A DNA stretch of 64,000 nt, from NCBI RefSeq assembly GCF_000010405.1, contig NC_009465.1, positions 310,001 to 374,000 on the forward strand, in the 5' to 3' direction. Shown piece by piece: positions 8,119 to 19,392 of the stretch (its first letter is position 1; each line of letters starts with the position of its first letter). Source of the DNA: Candidatus Vesicomyosocius okutanii (GTDB lineage: Bacteria; Pseudomonadota; Gammaproteobacteria; PS1; Pseudothioglobaceae). Below the pieces are notes generated by a model, which did not search any database, was not told the origin of the DNA, and saw only the letters and a program-made list of their open reading frames with translations. The translations under genes and the position numbers were made by a program.

Positions 8119-9315
8119 ATGCAAGACAGACGGGTTTTATCAGGTATGCGACCTACAGGTCAACTTCATTTAGGTCATTATCATGGCGTTTTGAAAAATT
8201 GGCTAGTGCTTCAAAATGAATACGATTCTTACTTTTTTGTGGCTGATTGGCATGCATTTACTACGCATTATTCAGACAATATGAATTTAAATGTGAATGT
8301 TATAGAAATGGTAGTTGATTGGCTTGCTACTGGTATTAACCCAAATACTTCAACAATTTTTGTACAATCCAAGGTGCCTGAACATTCAGAATTACATTTG
8401 TTGCTTTCTATGTCAACACCTTTGAGTTGGTTGGAACGAGTGCCTTCATATAAGGATCAGCAACTTAAATTACATATTAAAGATTTAGCAACTTATGGAT
8501 TTTTAGGTTATCCATTATTGCAAAGCGCAGATATTTTAATTTATAAAGCTGGACTTGTACCAGTTGGAGAAGATCAAGTAGCTCATGTTGAATTCACACG
8601 TGAGGTAGCCAGACGTTTTAATCATCTTTATGGTCGTGAAGTTGATTTTGAAAAAAAAGCTGAAATTAGTATTAATAAAATGGGTAAAAAACAAGCTAAA
8701 ACGTATCGTTTACTACGTAAAACCTATCAAGAAACAGGTGATGATGAGGCTTTAATCAAAGCGCATGCTTTGTTACAACAACAAAATATTACTCTGGGTG
8801 ATAGAGAAAGACTTTCAGGTTACATTGAAGGTATAGGTAGAATTATCTTACCTGAACCTGAATTATTATTAACTAAAGCATCAAAAATGCCTGGATTAGA
8901 TGGTCAAAAAATGAGCAAATCTTATTGTAATACAATTTCCTTGCGAGATACCCCTAAACAAATACAAGTTAAAATTAAACGTATGCCAACTGATCCTGCT
9001 AGAATTAAAATAATTAATACAGGTAACCCACAAAAGTGTCCAGTGTGGAAACTGCATGAAGTGTATTCAAATGAATCAACCTGTGACTGGGTAGTTGAAG
9101 GTTGTACTAAAGCCAAATTTGGTTGTATAGAATGTAAACAACCTATTATTAATGCTATTGAAGAAGAGTTAACTCCTATGCAAGAACGTATTGCTAAGTA
9201 TCAGTCAGATCCGGAACTTATTAAACAAATTATTTTTGAAGGTTCTGAAAAAGCTAGAAGTATTGCTAAGGAAACTATGATAGAAGTGCGGGAAGCAATG
9301 GGTATTAATTACTAA
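8119..9315 (+). CDS. trpS: Tryptophanyl-tRNA synthetase
   Basis: Class Ic aminoacyl-tRNA synthetase charging tRNA-Trp. The signature HLGH is at 17-20 and KMSKS at about 264-268. At 398 residues it is longer than the 334 of the E. coli enzyme. The extra length comes from an insertion of about 50-60 residues before KMSKS (around 175-245) and a longer tail with four cysteines spaced C-P-V and C-I-E-C. Longer TrpS forms of this kind are known in other proteobacteria. It is 31 bases after coaX and 2 bases before rluB. Confidence 0.93.
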   Translation: MQDRRVLSGMRPTGQLHLGHYHGVLKNWLVLQNEYDSYFFVADWHAFTTHYSDNMNLNVNVIEMVVDWLATGINPNTSTIFVQSKVPEHSELHLLLSMSTPLSWLERVPSYKDQQLKLHIKDLATYGFLGYPLLQSADILIYKAGLVPVGEDQVAHVEFTREVARRFNHLYGREVDFEKKAEISINKMGKKQAKTYRLLRKTYQETGDDEALIKAHALLQQQNITLGDRERLSGYIEGIGRIILPEPELLLTKASKMPGLDGQKMSKSYCNTISLRDTPKQIQVKIKRMPTDPARIKIINTGNPQKCPVWKLHEVYSNESTCDWVVEGCTKAKFGCIECKQPIINAIEEELTPMQERIAKYQSDPELIKQIIFEGSEKARSIAKETMIEVREAMGINY

Positions 9316-9317
9316 TC

Positions 9318-10043
9318 ATGGCTAATAGACTACAAAAACTTATTGCAAATGCTGGTTATGGTTCTCGTCGTTGGGTGGAACGTTTAATTGAGCAAGGACG
9401 TATTGAGGTTAATAATAAAATTGCCATTATTGGTGATAAGACTGAAATAACTAGTCTTGTTAAAATTGATGGACGGAAAATTAATTTAAGTCGCTATGTT
9501 GAACAAGAAACAAAAGTTATTATTTTGAATAAGCAAGCAGGGGTTATTTGTTCAAATAGAGACGATAAAGGACGTAAGAGTGTTTATAGTTTATTACCTA
9601 AAGAGTCACGCTGGATTATGGTGGGACGTCTTGATTTAAATACATCTGGTTTATTACTTGTTACTAATAATGGCGATTTAGCTAATAAACTTATGCATCC
9701 TAGCTCAGAAATTGACAGAGAATATGCTGTTAGGGTTTTGGGACAAGTGAAAAATAAGGATTTAAAAAAACTTACTCAAGGTGTTGTTTTTGATGATGGC
9801 TTTTCTAAATTTAATCAAATAACATTTAGCGGGGGAAAAGGTGCTAATCGCTGGTATAAAGTTGTACTTAGAGAAGGTAAGAAACGTGAGGTAAGGCGTT
9901 TATGGGAAGTTTTAGGATTTAAGGTATCACGTCTTATCCGTATCCGTTTTGGAGAAATTCGTTTGCCTGATAATCTTAAGGCTAATCAATATGATTACTT
10001 AAAAACTGTGCAAATAAAGTTATTATTTAATGCTGTGGAGTAA
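9318..10043 (+). CDS. rluB: 23S rRNA pseudouridine synthase RluB
   Basis: RsuA-family pseudouridine synthase, 241 residues. An S4 RNA-binding domain covers about residues 1-60 (RLQKLIANAGYGSRRWVERLI). The catalytic motif GRLDLNTSGLLLVTNNGDLAN follows, with the expected aspartate in RLDLNTSG. RluB modifies position 2605 of 23S rRNA, next to the peptidyl-transferase centre. RluE, RluF and RsuA are alternatives, but the presence of a full S4 domain, the length and the EREYAV/DREYAV region fit RluB. It starts 2 bases after trpS and ends in an intrinsic terminator. Confidence 0.85.
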   Translation: MANRLQKLIANAGYGSRRWVERLIEQGRIEVNNKIAIIGDKTEITSLVKIDGRKINLSRYVEQETKVIILNKQAGVICSNRDDKGRKSVYSLLPKESRWIMVGRLDLNTSGLLLVTNNGDLANKLMHPSSEIDREYAVRVLGQVKNKDLKKLTQGVVFDDGFSKFNQITFSGGKGANRWYKVVLREGKKREVRRLWEVLGFKVSRLIRIRFGEIRLPDNLKANQYDYLKTVQIKLLFNAVE

Positions 10044-10072
10044 TATTAATTTTTAATATTACTTTATTTTTA
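10039..10072 (+). terminator. Intrinsic terminator overlapping the rluB stop codon
   Basis: AGTAATATTAA (10039-10049) pairs exactly with TTAATATTACT (10053-10063) and is followed by TTATTTTTAT. The stem is AT-only apart from one pair, so it may be weak. It overlaps the end of the coding sequence and would close the ygfZ to rluB operon. Confidence 0.6.
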
Positions 10073-10192
10073 TACTTTAATTTTTTATAGGTTTGTAAAT
10101 AATCTCTTTTATTCTAGTAGTGGATTATCTGTTTTCAAAATTTAGTACTATCACGTATAATTATGTTTCTAATCTTTATTTTTTGAGCGTTA

Positions 10193-13060
10193 ATGTCTGA
10201 TTATAAATCTAGTTTAAATCTTCCCTCCACTCAGTTTTCTATGAAGGCAAATCTTGCTAATCGAGAAGGTAAGTTTTTAAAAAAATGGCAAAATGATAGA
10301 CTTTATGATCAAATTCGCAAACAAAATCAGGGCAAGCCAAAATTTGTTTTACATGATGGTCCTATTTATGCAAATGGTGATATTCATATTGGTCATGCGG
10401 TTAATAAGGTTTTAAAAGATATAATTGTTAAATCAAAATCTTTATCAGGTTTTGATGCACCATATGTTCCAGGTTGGGACTGCCATGGATTGCCGATTGA
10501 GCTTAATGTTGAAAAAGAATATGGTAAAGTAGGCATTAAGATTGATGTTAATACTTTTAGATACAAATGTAGAGAATATGCTGATCATCAAGTAATGAGG
10601 CAAAGCCAAGATTTTCAACGTTTAGGTATTCTAAGTGATTGGGATAATCCATATTTAACCAAAGATTTTAAATATGAAGCTGATGTTGTCCGTGCTTTAG
10701 GTCAAGTTGTTAAAAACGGACATGTTTATAAAGGTCATAAGCCTTTACATTGGTGCACTGAATGCGGTTCTGCTTTGGCAGAGGCTGAGGTTGAGTATAA
10801 AAATAAACAATCAGAAGCAATTGACGTTAAATTTAGAATCATTGAGGATTCGGTCTTTAATGTAAAAAAACCAGTTTCAGTTGTGATTTGGACAACAACG
10901 CCTTGGACGTTACCTGCTAATGAAGCCGTAGCGCTTCATTCAGAGTTGAATTATGTGTTAGTTGATATTGGCAGTGAATACTTATTACTTTCTCAATCCT
11001 TAGTAGTGAATTCAATTAGTCGTTATGATATTAAAGTTACTATTGGTGAACGGATGTTTTCTAGTAGTGAATTAGAAGGATTAAAAGTACAACATCCGTT
11101 CTACGATAAGCAAGTACCTATTATTTTAGGTGATCATGTAACTATTGATTCTGGTACAGGTGCTGTGCATATTGCACCTGCACATGGTCAAGAAGATTTT
11201 ATTGCGGGATTAAAATATAATTTACCTATTGATTGTCCAGTAGATGCTAAAGGTGTATTTTTTAAAGAAATTTTACTTTTAGGTGGTCAGTTTATTTTTA
11301 AAGCTAATGCTAGTGTGATTAGAATTCTTAAAGAGACCAACACATTAGTTAAGCATGAATCATTAACGCATTCCTATCCACATTGTTGGCGACACAAAAC
11401 TCCTATTATTTTTAGAATAACGTCTCAGTGGTTTATCTCTATGCAACAAAATGGTCTTAGAGATATCGTTAATAGTGAAATTCAAAAAGTACAGTGGATA
11501 CCACATTGGAGTAAGAAACGTATTGAACTGATGGTGGATAATCGTCCAGATTGGTGTATTTCTCGTCAAAGATTTTGGGGTGTTCCAATTACTTTATTTG
11601 TACATAAAAAAACAGGAGAGTTACATCCAAATACTCAAATGTTGTTTGTTTGTATTGCAAATAGAATCGAACAAGAAGGTATTGAAGCTTGGTTTAAATC
11701 TGACACTAAAGATTTTATTGGTGATGATGTGAATGATTATGATAAAATTACAGACATACTTGATGTTTGGTTTGATTCAGGCATGAGTCATTTTGTAGTA
11801 TTAAAAGTAAGAAAGGAATTATCTAATGTGGCTGATTTATATTTAGAAGGTTCAGATCAGCATCGAGGTTGGTTTCAATCATCACTAATATCTTCAGTTG
11901 CTATTAATAAAAAAGCACCTTATAAGAATGTATTAACTCACGGCTTTGTTGTTGATAAAGACGGTAAGAAGATGTCTAAGTCTCTTGGTAATATCATTAG
12001 CCCCCAAAAAATAGTTAATAACGTAGGGGCGGATATTTTACGCTTGTGGATTGCAAGCACTGATTATACGGGAGAAATGACTGTATCTGATGAAATTTTA
12101 AAACGTTCTGCTGATTCATATCGACGTATTCGTAATACTATGCGTTTTATGCTAGCAAATATGAATGGTTTTACTCAAAAGAATTTAGTAGATACGAAAG
12201 CAATGTTAGACCTGGACCGATGGATTGTTGCTAAAACGCAAAAAATACAAGAAGCAATTATTGAGAATTATGATACTTACCAATTTCATTATATTGTTAA
12301 GTCTATTAATAATTTTTGTTCTAACGATTTGGGTGGTTTTTACTTGGATATTATTAAAGATCGTCAATATACTACACAAAAAGATTCACCAGCAAGGCGT
12401 AGTGCGCAAACTGCTTTGTATCATATTACTCAAATGATGGTACGCTGGTTGAGTCCTATTTTAAGTTTTACTTCTGAGGAAATTTGGCAAGAATTAGCAC
12501 CAAATAAGAAGAGTATTTTTTTGCAAGAGTGGTATCTCCAAGTAGACACTATTGACAATGTTGTATTTGATGATGGTATTATTTATGGAACTATGATTAG
12601 CTCACATATTTCTCAAGAACAACGTGAAGGACTTGAGAAATCTGATGATATTTTTACAAGTATTAATATAGTAAGGATAATTTCTCCTACTATTCGTCAA
12701 GCAATTGAAAAGCTTAGAAAAGATAAAGTTTTGGGCGCTTCATTAGAAGCGGAGGTGGATATATATTGTAATCTTAAGGTTAAAGAAAAATTATCAAAGT
12801 TTGGTGAAGAGCTTAGATTTATGTTTATTACTTCTGATGTTCGTTTACATTCTTTTGAAGAAAAACCCAATAATGCCATTGAAGTAGATAGCGATGTATT
12901 GCAACAAGTGGCTATTGTTGTTGTAAAAAGTGAGCATTCTAAGTGTGTGCGTTGTTGGCATCATAGAAAAGATGTAGGCAGTAATAATAAGTATTTAGAA
13001 CTTTGTTGTCGTTGTGTTGAGAATGTAGATGGAGATGGTGAAGTAAGGAAATTTGCTTAA
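10193..13060 (+). CDS. ileS: Isoleucyl-tRNA synthetase
   Basis: Class Ia synthetase, 955 residues, close to the usual 930-940. The HIGH motif is at 65-68 and KMSKS at about 593-597. The editing CP1 domain is present ([13 protein letters not shown]). The C-terminal zinc site is seen as KCVRCWHH and then CCRC. It charges tRNA-Ile and edits mischarged valine. The 150-base gap before it holds the rluB terminator and probably its promoter. It ends exactly where aroB begins, with no spacer, so the two are co-transcribed. Confidence 0.96.
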   Translation: MSDYKSSLNLPSTQFSMKANLANREGKFLKKWQNDRLYDQIRKQNQGKPKFVLHDGPIYANGDIHIGHAVNKVLKDIIVKSKSLSGFDAPYVPGWDCHGLPIELNVEKEYGKVGIKIDVNTFRYKCREYADHQVMRQSQDFQRLGILSDWDNPYLTKDFKYEADVVRALGQVVKNGHVYKGHKPLHWCTECGSALAEAEVEYKNKQSEAIDVKFRIIEDSVFNVKKPVSVVIWTTTPWTLPANEAVALHSELNYVLVDIGSEYLLLSQSLVVNSISRYDIKVTIGERMFSSSELEGLKVQHPFYDKQVPIILGDHVTIDSGTGAVHIAPAHGQEDFIAGLKYNLPIDCPVDAKGVFFKEILLLGGQFIFKANASVIRILKETNTLVKHESLTHSYPHCWRHKTPIIFRITSQWFISMQQNGLRDIVNSEIQKVQWIPHWSKKRIELMVDNRPDWCISRQRFWGVPITLFVHKKTGELHPNTQMLFVCIANRIEQEGIEAWFKSDTKDFIGDDVNDYDKITDILDVWFDSGMSHFVVLKVRKELSNVADLYLEGSDQHRGWFQSSLISSVAINKKAPYKNVLTHGFVVDKDGKKMSKSLGNIISPQKIVNNVGADILRLWIASTDYTGEMTVSDEILKRSADSYRRIRNTMRFMLANMNGFTQKNLVDTKAMLDLDRWIVAKTQKIQEAIIENYDTYQFHYIVKSINNFCSNDLGGFYLDIIKDRQYTTQKDSPARRSAQTALYHITQMMVRWLSPILSFTSEEIWQELAPNKKSIFLQEWYLQVDTIDNVVFDDGIIYGTMISSHISQEQREGLEKSDDIFTSINIVRIISPTIRQAIEKLRKDKVLGASLEAEVDIYCNLKVKEKLSKFGEELRFMFITSDVRLHSFEEKPNNAIEVDSDVLQQVAIVVVKSEHSKCVRCWHHRKDVGSNNKYLELCCRCVENVDGDGEVRKFA

Positions 13061-14143
13061 ATGAAAATACTTAATCTTGACTTGGGATATAAATCCTATC
13101 CAATATATATTGGTCAGAACTTATTGTTAAAAGGTGAGTTATTGACAAAACATATTAGTGGCAAGCAAGTCATGATTGTTACTAATACGACAGTGGCACC
13201 TTTGTATCTTAAAAAGGTACAAAACTTACTTTTATCATTTGAATTTGCACAAGTAATTTTGCCAGATGGTGAAAAATATAAGACACTTGATACGGTTAAT
13301 TGTATTTTTAGTGCACTACTTGAAAAGAGATTTGACCGTAGTTGTACATTAATTGCCCTTGGTGGTGGTGTAGTAGGTGATATGACTGGCTTTGTAGCGG
13401 CTAGCTATCAACGTGGTGTCAATTTTATTCAGATTCCAACCACGTTATTATCCCAAGTAGATTCTAGTGTAGGTGGAAAAACAGGTGTTAATCATATGCT
13501 TGGTAAGAATATGATTGGAGCTTTTCATCAGCCAAAATGCGTACTGATTGATATATATACGCTTGACACTTTGGATAGTCAACAATACTCATCAGGTATG
13601 GCTGAAGTAATTAAGTATGGTTTATTAGTAGAATATTTAAATTTTTTCAACTTTTTGCAAGAAAATATTAAAGATTTAATGGATAGAAAACAGTCCTTAA
13701 TAATTGAAATGATTTATCAATCGTGTCAACATAAAATCAATATCGTTGCTCAAGATGAGTTAGAAATGGGTAAACGTACTTTATTAAATCTTGGACATAC
13801 TTTTGGTCATGCAATTGAAAATACGCTTGGTTATGGTACTTTTTTACATGGTGAGGCAATTTCAGTGGGTATATTAATGGCAACAAGGCTATCTCAGCTT
13901 GAAGGATATTTGTCTAGTAAACAAGTTGCTAAGATTCAAGATTTATTAGAAAAAGCCAATTTGCCTATCTCTATTATTGGTAAAATAAATGCTTCTGCTT
14001 TTATGAAAGCAATGCTAGTTGATAAGAAGGTGATTAATGGCAATATTCGTCTGATTTTATTGAAAAGATTAGGTCAAGCATTTATCTGCGATAATTATAA
14101 TAATCATCTATTAGATCAAGTGGTTAATGAATTTTGCCAGTAG
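13061..14143 (+). CDS. aroB: 3-dehydroquinate synthase AroB
   Basis: Second step of the shikimate pathway, converting DAHP to 3-dehydroquinate with NAD and a metal ion. At 360 residues the length is normal. Motifs include LPDGEKYKTLDT, ALGGGVVGDMTGFVAASYQRG, PTTLLSQVDSSVGGKTGVN and the metal-binding histidines in NLGHTFGHAIE and HGEAISVG. It starts directly after the ileS stop and lies 6 bases before the next gene. Its retention agrees with the symbiont making its own aromatic amino acids. Confidence 0.95.
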   Translation: MKILNLDLGYKSYPIYIGQNLLLKGELLTKHISGKQVMIVTNTTVAPLYLKKVQNLLLSFEFAQVILPDGEKYKTLDTVNCIFSALLEKRFDRSCTLIALGGGVVGDMTGFVAASYQRGVNFIQIPTTLLSQVDSSVGGKTGVNHMLGKNMIGAFHQPKCVLIDIYTLDTLDSQQYSSGMAEVIKYGLLVEYLNFFNFLQENIKDLMDRKQSLIIEMIYQSCQHKINIVAQDELEMGKRTLLNLGHTFGHAIENTLGYGTFLHGEAISVGILMATRLSQLEGYLSSKQVAKIQDLLEKANLPISIIGKINASAFMKAMLVDKKVINGNIRLILLKRLGQAFICDNYNNHLLDQVVNEFCQ

Positions 14144-14149
14144 GATAAT

Positions 14150-14740
14150 ATGACGGATAAAAATAAACTAAAGGTTGGAGATGATGAAGTAATGATTACT
14201 TCTAGTATTTCAGATTTAGAAAAGATGCTTGAAAGTGTTGAAAAACATGCAGATCAACGCACTGACACTAAGTTTGAAAGGTTTTTTTTGCCAGCACTTG
14301 CAGTATTTGGCGCTATTATTATGGGGTTCTTTGTTGTAATTTACTCAATTACTTCGGATATGACACGTTTAGCTAATTCAATGGATCCAGATATGGGTGA
14401 TAATATGTCATCTATGGTTAAAAGTATTGATAGCTTGTCATATACTGTTGGAAAAATGACTACTTCTGTAGCTTATATGCAAAAAGATTTTCAACAAGTC
14501 AATAAAAATATGAATATTATTGCTAGCAAGCTTGATAATTTAGATTCTATTGCAGCAGATTTAACGCAAGTAAGTTTGAAGATGAATGCTTTAGAGCCAA
14601 TGCTTATTAATATGGAGAAGATGAACAAAAATATGGCAATCATGCAAAATTCTATGCAATGGATGCGGCGTGATTTAAATATTTTACGCTCCTCATTTTC
14701 TAAACCGCTTAGAATTTTTAATAGTATTCCGATGTTGTAG
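14150..14740 (+). CDS. Unrecognised single-pass membrane protein with methionine-rich coiled coil
   Basis: A 196-residue protein I cannot assign. Residues 1-45 are charged and cytoplasmic, one membrane segment lies at about 47-70 (FFLPALAVFGAIIMGFFVVI), and residues 75-180 look like a long amphipathic coiled coil that should face the periplasm. The coiled part is unusually rich in methionine and asparagine (ENMEKMNKNM-like spacing). The arrangement recalls chemoreceptor or Apolipoprotein-like helical bundles, but no signature is present. It is set between aroB and gatC with gaps of 6 and 2 bases, so it is co-expressed with translation genes. The tight fit and clean frame argue that it is functional. 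Confidence 0.75.
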   Translation: MTDKNKLKVGDDEVMITSSISDLEKMLESVEKHADQRTDTKFERFFLPALAVFGAIIMGFFVVIYSITSDMTRLANSMDPDMGDNMSSMVKSIDSLSYTVGKMTTSVAYMQKDFQQVNKNMNIIASKLDNLDSIAADLTQVSLKMNALEPMLINMEKMNKNMAIMQNSMQWMRRDLNILRSSFSKPLRIFNSIPML

Positions 14741-14742
14741 TT

Positions 14743-15030
14743 ATGTCATTATCTGAAAATCAGGTAAGTCAAATTGCTCATCTAGCATGTTTATCATTAA
14801 ATGAAGCACAACTTAAGGATAACACACAAAATTTAAATACTATTACTAGTTTATTTGAACAATTGGCTAATATTGAGATTGATGGTGTTGAACCAATGTT
14901 GCATCCATTACATATGTTCCAACGTCTTAGAGAAGATGTTGTTTCTGAGAAAGAGCAGTTAGCATTGTTTCAATCAATTGCGCCAAAAGTTAGGAATGGC
15001 TATTATTTAGTGCCTACTGTTATTAAATAG
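14743..15030 (+). CDS. gatC: Glu/Asp-tRNA amidotransferase subunit C
   Basis: Small stabilising subunit of GatCAB, 95 residues, the normal size. The N-terminal helix [22 protein letters not shown] and the central [10 protein letters not shown] region are the usual family landmarks. It sits 2 bases after the coiled-coil membrane protein and 1 base before gatA. The order C-A-B in one operon is the common bacterial arrangement. Confidence 0.93.
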   Translation: MSLSENQVSQIAHLACLSLNEAQLKDNTQNLNTITSLFEQLANIEIDGVEPMLHPLHMFQRLREDVVSEKEQLALFQSIAPKVRNGYYLVPTVIK

Positions 15031-15031
15031 T

Positions 15032-16474
15032 ATGCATACAAAAACTATTGTTGAACTGTATAAAGGTCTTAAAAATAAAGATTTCTCTTGTGTTGAATTA
15101 ACGCAATACTATTTAAGTCGTATTAACCAATCAAAGCTGAATGCTTTTATTACAGTAACTGATGAATTAGCATTAGTACAAGCTCAAGTAGCAGATGATA
15201 AAATTGCATTAGGTAACGCAAGTATATTAACAGGTATTCCATATGCCCATAAGGATATTTTTTGCACTAAGGGCGTTAAAACCTCAGCGGGTTCTAAAAT
15301 GTTAGATACCTTTATAGCGCCTTATGATGCAACTGTGAGTCAGAAGCTTAATCAAATGAATTTAGTAATGTTAGGTAAGACTAATATGGATGAGTTTGCA
15401 ATGGGTTCTAGTAATGAGAACTCGTTCTATAACGCGGTTAAAAACCCGTGGAATTATTTAAAAATACCAGGTGGTTCATCAGGTGGTTCAGCAGCTAGTG
15501 TTGCTGGCGGGTTAAGTTGTTTTGCTACAGGGACAGATACAGGTGGTTCTATTCGACAACCTGCAAGTTTATGTGGTATTACAGGACTAAAACCTACTTA
15601 TGGTCGGATATCAAGATATGGCATAATTGCTTATGCATCAAGTTTTGATCAAGCGGGGATAATGACTAAAACATCACAAGATGCAGCTATTGTATTAAAT
15701 ATTATGGCCGGATTTGACGAAAAAGATTCAACCAGTGCTGAACAAAAAGTTCCAGATTATACGACTAATCTTAATAATTCGCTTCAAGGGTTAATTATCG
15801 GATTACCAAAAGAATTCTTTTTATCTGGCTTGGATAATGAAGTAGCTAATAATATTATGTTTGCTGTTAAAGAATTTGAGTCTATGGGTGCGATTGTTAA
15901 AGAAGTATCGTTACCTAACTCAGTCTATGCTATTCCTACTTATTATATTATTGCATCTTGTGAATGTTCATCAAATTTATCACGTTTAGACGGCGTTAGG
16001 TACGGATATCGTTCTAAGGAGTCGAAAAACTTAGAAGATTTATATTTAAGTTCTCGCTCAGAAGGGTTTGGTGAAGAGGTTAAGCGTCGTATTATGATAG
16101 GTACTTATGCTTTGTCAACAGGTTACTATGATGCTTATTATCTGAAAGCACAGAAAGTACGTCGTTTAATTAGTAATGATTTTAAAAAAGTATTTGAAAA
16201 AGTTGATGTAATTATGGGACCAGTTTCTCCTACAACTGCATTTGATTTAGGTTCAGTGAAAGATCCAGTTTCTATGTATTTAGCAGATATTTATACACTT
16301 AGTGTTAACTTAGCAGGCTTACCAGGTATGAGTATTCCAGTAGGTTTTGCACAAGATTTACCAGTAGGATTACAATTAATTGGTAATTATTGGTCAGAAT
16401 CTAAACTACTTAATATAGCACATCAATTTCAATTACAAACTGACTGGCACTTAAGAATACCACAGGAGTGTTAG
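15032..16474 (+). CDS. gatA: Glu/Asp-tRNA amidotransferase subunit A
   Basis: Glutaminase subunit of GatCAB, which turns Glu-tRNA(Gln) or Asp-tRNA(Asn) into the amide form. It has 480 residues and the amidase signature. The Ser-cis-Ser-Lys triad is visible as K74 (YAHKD), S149 (GGSSGGS) and S173 (TGGSIRQP). The channelled ammonia goes to GatB. The gene stands between gatC and gatB with gaps of one base. Its presence suggests the organism lacks GlnRS, AsnRS or both, which cannot be tested in this window. Confidence 0.96.
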   Translation: MHTKTIVELYKGLKNKDFSCVELTQYYLSRINQSKLNAFITVTDELALVQAQVADDKIALGNASILTGIPYAHKDIFCTKGVKTSAGSKMLDTFIAPYDATVSQKLNQMNLVMLGKTNMDEFAMGSSNENSFYNAVKNPWNYLKIPGGSSGGSAASVAGGLSCFATGTDTGGSIRQPASLCGITGLKPTYGRISRYGIIAYASSFDQAGIMTKTSQDAAIVLNIMAGFDEKDSTSAEQKVPDYTTNLNNSLQGLIIGLPKEFFLSGLDNEVANNIMFAVKEFESMGAIVKEVSLPNSVYAIPTYYIIASCECSSNLSRLDGVRYGYRSKESKNLEDLYLSSRSEGFGEEVKRRIMIGTYALSTGYYDAYYLKAQKVRRLISNDFKKVFEKVDVIMGPVSPTTAFDLGSVKDPVSMYLADIYTLSVNLAGLPGMSIPVGFAQDLPVGLQLIGNYWSESKLLNIAHQFQLQTDWHLRIPQEC

Positions 16475-16475
16475 T

Positions 16476-17906
16476 ATGAAGTGGGAAACAGTTATTGGTT
16501 TAGAAATTCATGTGCAATTAAATACTAAATCTAAGATTTTTTCATCTGCTTTAACTAAGTATGGTAAAAAGCCTAATTCACAGGCTTGTGCTATTGATTT
16601 GGGGTTGCCAGGTGTTTTGCCTGTTCTTAATGTTGAGGCTGTTAATAAGGCGATTAGATTTGGTGTGGCGATTAATGCACATATTAATAAGCGTAATATA
16701 TTTGATAGAAAAAATTATTTTTATCCAGATTTACCTAAAGGTTATCAAATCTCACAAATGGACTGGCCTATTATAGGCAAAGGTAAGATTGAAATCATCC
16801 TTGGTAATCAAACCAAAGTAATCTGTATCACACGAGCACATTTAGAGGAAGATGCAGGAAAATCCATACATGATATGTTTGATGATAATACTGCAATTGA
16901 TTTAAACCGTGCTGGAATACCACTACTTGAAATTGTTTCTGAGCCTGATATGCGTAGTGCTAAGGAGGCAGTAGCCTATACTAAAAAAATTCATACTCTA
17001 GTTCAGTATATTGATATTTGTGATGGCAATATGCAAGAAGGTTCATTTCGTTGTGATGCAAATATTTCTATTCGTCCTAAGGGACAAAAAGAACTTGGTA
17101 CACGTGCAGAGTTAAAAAATATTAATTCATTTAAATTTTTAGAACGTGCAATTAATTTTGAAGTTAAGCGCCAGAAGGATATTCTTGAAGAGGGTGAGAA
17201 AGTTGTGCAAGAAACTCGTTTGTATGATTCGATAAAAAATGAAACTCGTTCTATGCGTTTAAAAGAAGAAACAAATGATTATCGTTATTTTCCAGATCCA
17301 GATTTACTACCTATTGAGATTTCTAATGAATTATTAGAAAAAGTTAAACAAACTTTACCAGAATTACCTGATCAGAGAAAAACAAGGTTCGTTGTAGAAT
17401 TAGGCTTAAGTGAATACGATGCAGATGTACTTACTTCCCAAAAATCTTTGGCTGATTATTTTGAGGTCATGCTTGAAGATAATATTGTTAATATTAAACT
17501 TTGTGCTAATTGGGTTATGGGTGAATTGTCAGCTGCTTTAAATAAGCATCAAATTGACATCCAAAACTCACCTATTACTGCACCAGCTTTATCATTATTG
17601 ATAAGTCGTATTAGTGATGACACTATTTCTGTCAAGACTGCTAAAGATGTATTTAAGTATATGTGGGATAGTAAAAATAGTGCAGATGAGATTATTAAAG
17701 TCAGAGGTTTAAAACAGATGACTAATATGGTCGAAATTGAGGTAATTATAGAACAAGTTATTGCTAATAGTACATTACAAGTATCCCAATTTAAATTGGG
17801 TAATAACAAGATTTTAGGATTTTTTATAGGTAAAATTATGGAGCTTACTGGCGGCAAGGTTAATCCTAAACAAGTTAATGAATTACTTAGGAAGAAGTTA
17901 CTTTAA
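16476..17906 (+). CDS. gatB: Glu/Asp-tRNA amidotransferase subunit B
   Basis: ATP-dependent kinase and transamidase subunit of GatCAB, 476 residues. The N-terminus [20 protein letters not shown], the metal/ATP region [10 protein letters not shown], and [10 protein letters not shown] and [16 protein letters not shown] are family hallmarks. The C-terminal YqeY-like tail domain is present ([20 protein letters not shown]). It closes the ileS-aroB-gatCAB run; no strong terminator follows, and the next 0.8 kb is empty. Confidence 0.96.
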   Translation: MKWETVIGLEIHVQLNTKSKIFSSALTKYGKKPNSQACAIDLGLPGVLPVLNVEAVNKAIRFGVAINAHINKRNIFDRKNYFYPDLPKGYQISQMDWPIIGKGKIEIILGNQTKVICITRAHLEEDAGKSIHDMFDDNTAIDLNRAGIPLLEIVSEPDMRSAKEAVAYTKKIHTLVQYIDICDGNMQEGSFRCDANISIRPKGQKELGTRAELKNINSFKFLERAINFEVKRQKDILEEGEKVVQETRLYDSIKNETRSMRLKEETNDYRYFPDPDLLPIEISNELLEKVKQTLPELPDQRKTRFVVELGLSEYDADVLTSQKSLADYFEVMLEDNIVNIKLCANWVMGELSAALNKHQIDIQNSPITAPALSLLISRISDDTISVKTAKDVFKYMWDSKNSADEIIKVRGLKQMTNMVEIEVIIEQVIANSTLQVSQFKLGNNKILGFFIGKIMELTGGKVNPKQVNELLRKKLL

Positions 17907-18728
17907 AAAAGCTATATCTTATTGTGTTATTTAAATAGTTAAACAACTTATTTTAGTTCATAAAAATCAAGTTTAAAGCGAAAATAAATTCCAATAGATA
18001 CATTATTAGCATTCATTCAGGATCTAGATTTAATTATTTATTACTTTAGTTAAACAATAGATGGAGTAGAAGTTTTAAGATATTAAATAGTTATTTAAAG
18101 GTGTAGGATAAACATTTATTCATATAATATGAATGATTGTTTAATATTGTACTTATCTATATAAGGGTTAACATTGATTGTTGTTAGATAAAGTATTGAA
18201 ATAATGGTGGGTTTATATGCAATACTATATTTAGTCATACTATATTTGGTTATTTTGGATTATTTGCTGTGTGTGTTTAAATTCTGCAAATAAGGTAAGG
18301 TACTTGTCTGATTTTATGATTGAGTATCATTATTAGTTTATTTAAGATGAAGACATTAATATGTTGCATTTTTAATGCAGCGGCATAAGAAATGGCAATG
18401 ATTATTTCTCATTAGCCCGGTTAATTTTTTTAGAAGTTTACAACTTATAGTTTATTGATTGAGTTGTATTTTGAATTGATGAAGAGAAATTTGGTTTGTG
18501 TGAAAAGACAAGCAAGATAATGTATTAATTACACAATTTATGGACATCAAATTTTAACTATATCTTATATAATTACTTAGTATAAGTATTAATTCGTAAG
18601 TCAGAAGATATTGATATATAAATTTTATTTGATTTATTAAGTAAGCTTTTTGAAATTTATTAAGGTACGTAGTCTTATATTTATGGAATGCTAAATTGAT
18701 TATAATGGTCTGAAGTAAGTTGTTTTTC
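17907..18728. other. Gene-free 0.8-kb AT-rich stretch
   Basis: Stops interrupt all frames and no translated segment could be matched to a protein. Small structures are an inverted repeat ATTCATA-TAA-TATGAAT near 18118-18135, a GCATTTTTAATGC hairpin near 18364-18378 and a near-direct repeat of about 14 bases (ATACTATATTTAGT / ATACTATATTTGGT) near 18222-18250. It has no features of tmRNA, RNase P RNA or SRP RNA that I could see. Most likely it is one or more genes decayed beyond recognition. Confidence 0.6.
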
Positions 18729-19358
18729 TTAAATGAGACCAGTTATATTAAACATAAATTGTTGAATAATTTTCACAACGGGAAAGACAGTCCATTGAAA
18801 TATACCTAAGAATAATAAGCTTAATAAAATATATAGACCATAAGGTTCTAACTGATTATATTGATAAGATAATTTTCTTGGTAGTAATGAGCTTACTACA
18901 CGAGCACCGTCGAGTGGCGGTAATGGCAATAGATTAAACACTGCTAATATCAAGTTAATTTGAATGCCAACCTGCCCCATTTCAATTAGAAATTGAGAGT
19001 TAATTGTAATTGCTAGTAAAATTATCATTAGCCATATAATCGCCATGATTAAATTTGACACAGGTCCAGCAATTGCTACCCAAAGCATGTCTTTTTTAGG
19101 TGATCTAAGTGCATTAAAATTAATAGGTACAGGTTTAGCCCAGCCAAAAATAAATCCTGAAGTAACATATAAAAAAGCAGGTATTAAAATAGTACCAATT
19201 AGGGAGATATGTTTGATAGGATTAAGCGTGATTCTGCCCATCATTTTAGCGCTATGATCTCCTAGTCTTGAGGCAATCCAACCATGCGCTGTTTCATGTA
19301 CAGTAATTGCAAATAGTATGGGAATTGTCCAAATTAAAAGTGTTTGAATATCGATCAT
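18729..19358 (-). CDS. Site-2 protease family (M50) membrane metalloprotease
   Basis: A 209-residue inner-membrane zinc metalloprotease. The zinc motif HETAH is at 21-25 within the first hydrophobic helix, and the third ligand lies in NLLPLPPLDGARV at about 140-152. It has about five to six membrane segments and no PDZ or CBS domain, so it belongs to the short YwhC-like group rather than RseP. Substrates of this group are mostly unknown. It is divergent from proS, with 34 bases between the two start codons. Confidence 0.88.
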   Translation of the reverse strand: MIDIQTLLIWTIPILFAITVHETAHGWIASRLGDHSAKMMGRITLNPIKHISLIGTILIPAFLYVTSGFIFGWAKPVPINFNALRSPKKDMLWVAIAGPVSNLIMAIIWLMIILLAITINSQFLIEMGQVGIQINLILAVFNLLPLPPLDGARVVSSLLPRKLSYQYNQLEPYGLYILLSLLFLGIFQWTVFPVVKIIQQFMFNITGLI

Positions 19359-19392
19359 ATGTAAAATTGAATGTTTTTTCTTGTCATTATAG

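Noticed and set aside
8640..8900. The insertion in TrpS as a fusion or new domain
   Set aside because: Longer TrpS enzymes with extra sequence before KMSKS are known in other proteobacteria.
12225..12437. A 70-codon plus-strand frame inside ileS and many similar antisense frames across the window
   Set aside because: They lie wholly within well-supported genes in other frames, have AT-driven composition and no start signal.
18204..18293. A 29-codon hydrophobic frame (MVGLYAILYLVILYLVIL...) in the empty stretch after gatB
   Set aside because: No ribosome-binding site, no conserved neighbour, and part of it arises from a short near-direct repeat. AT-rich DNA often gives hydrophobic frames by chance.
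17907..18728. Possible RNase P RNA, tmRNA or 6S RNA in the gap after gatB
   Set aside because: None of the conserved core sequences of these RNAs could be seen on either strand.
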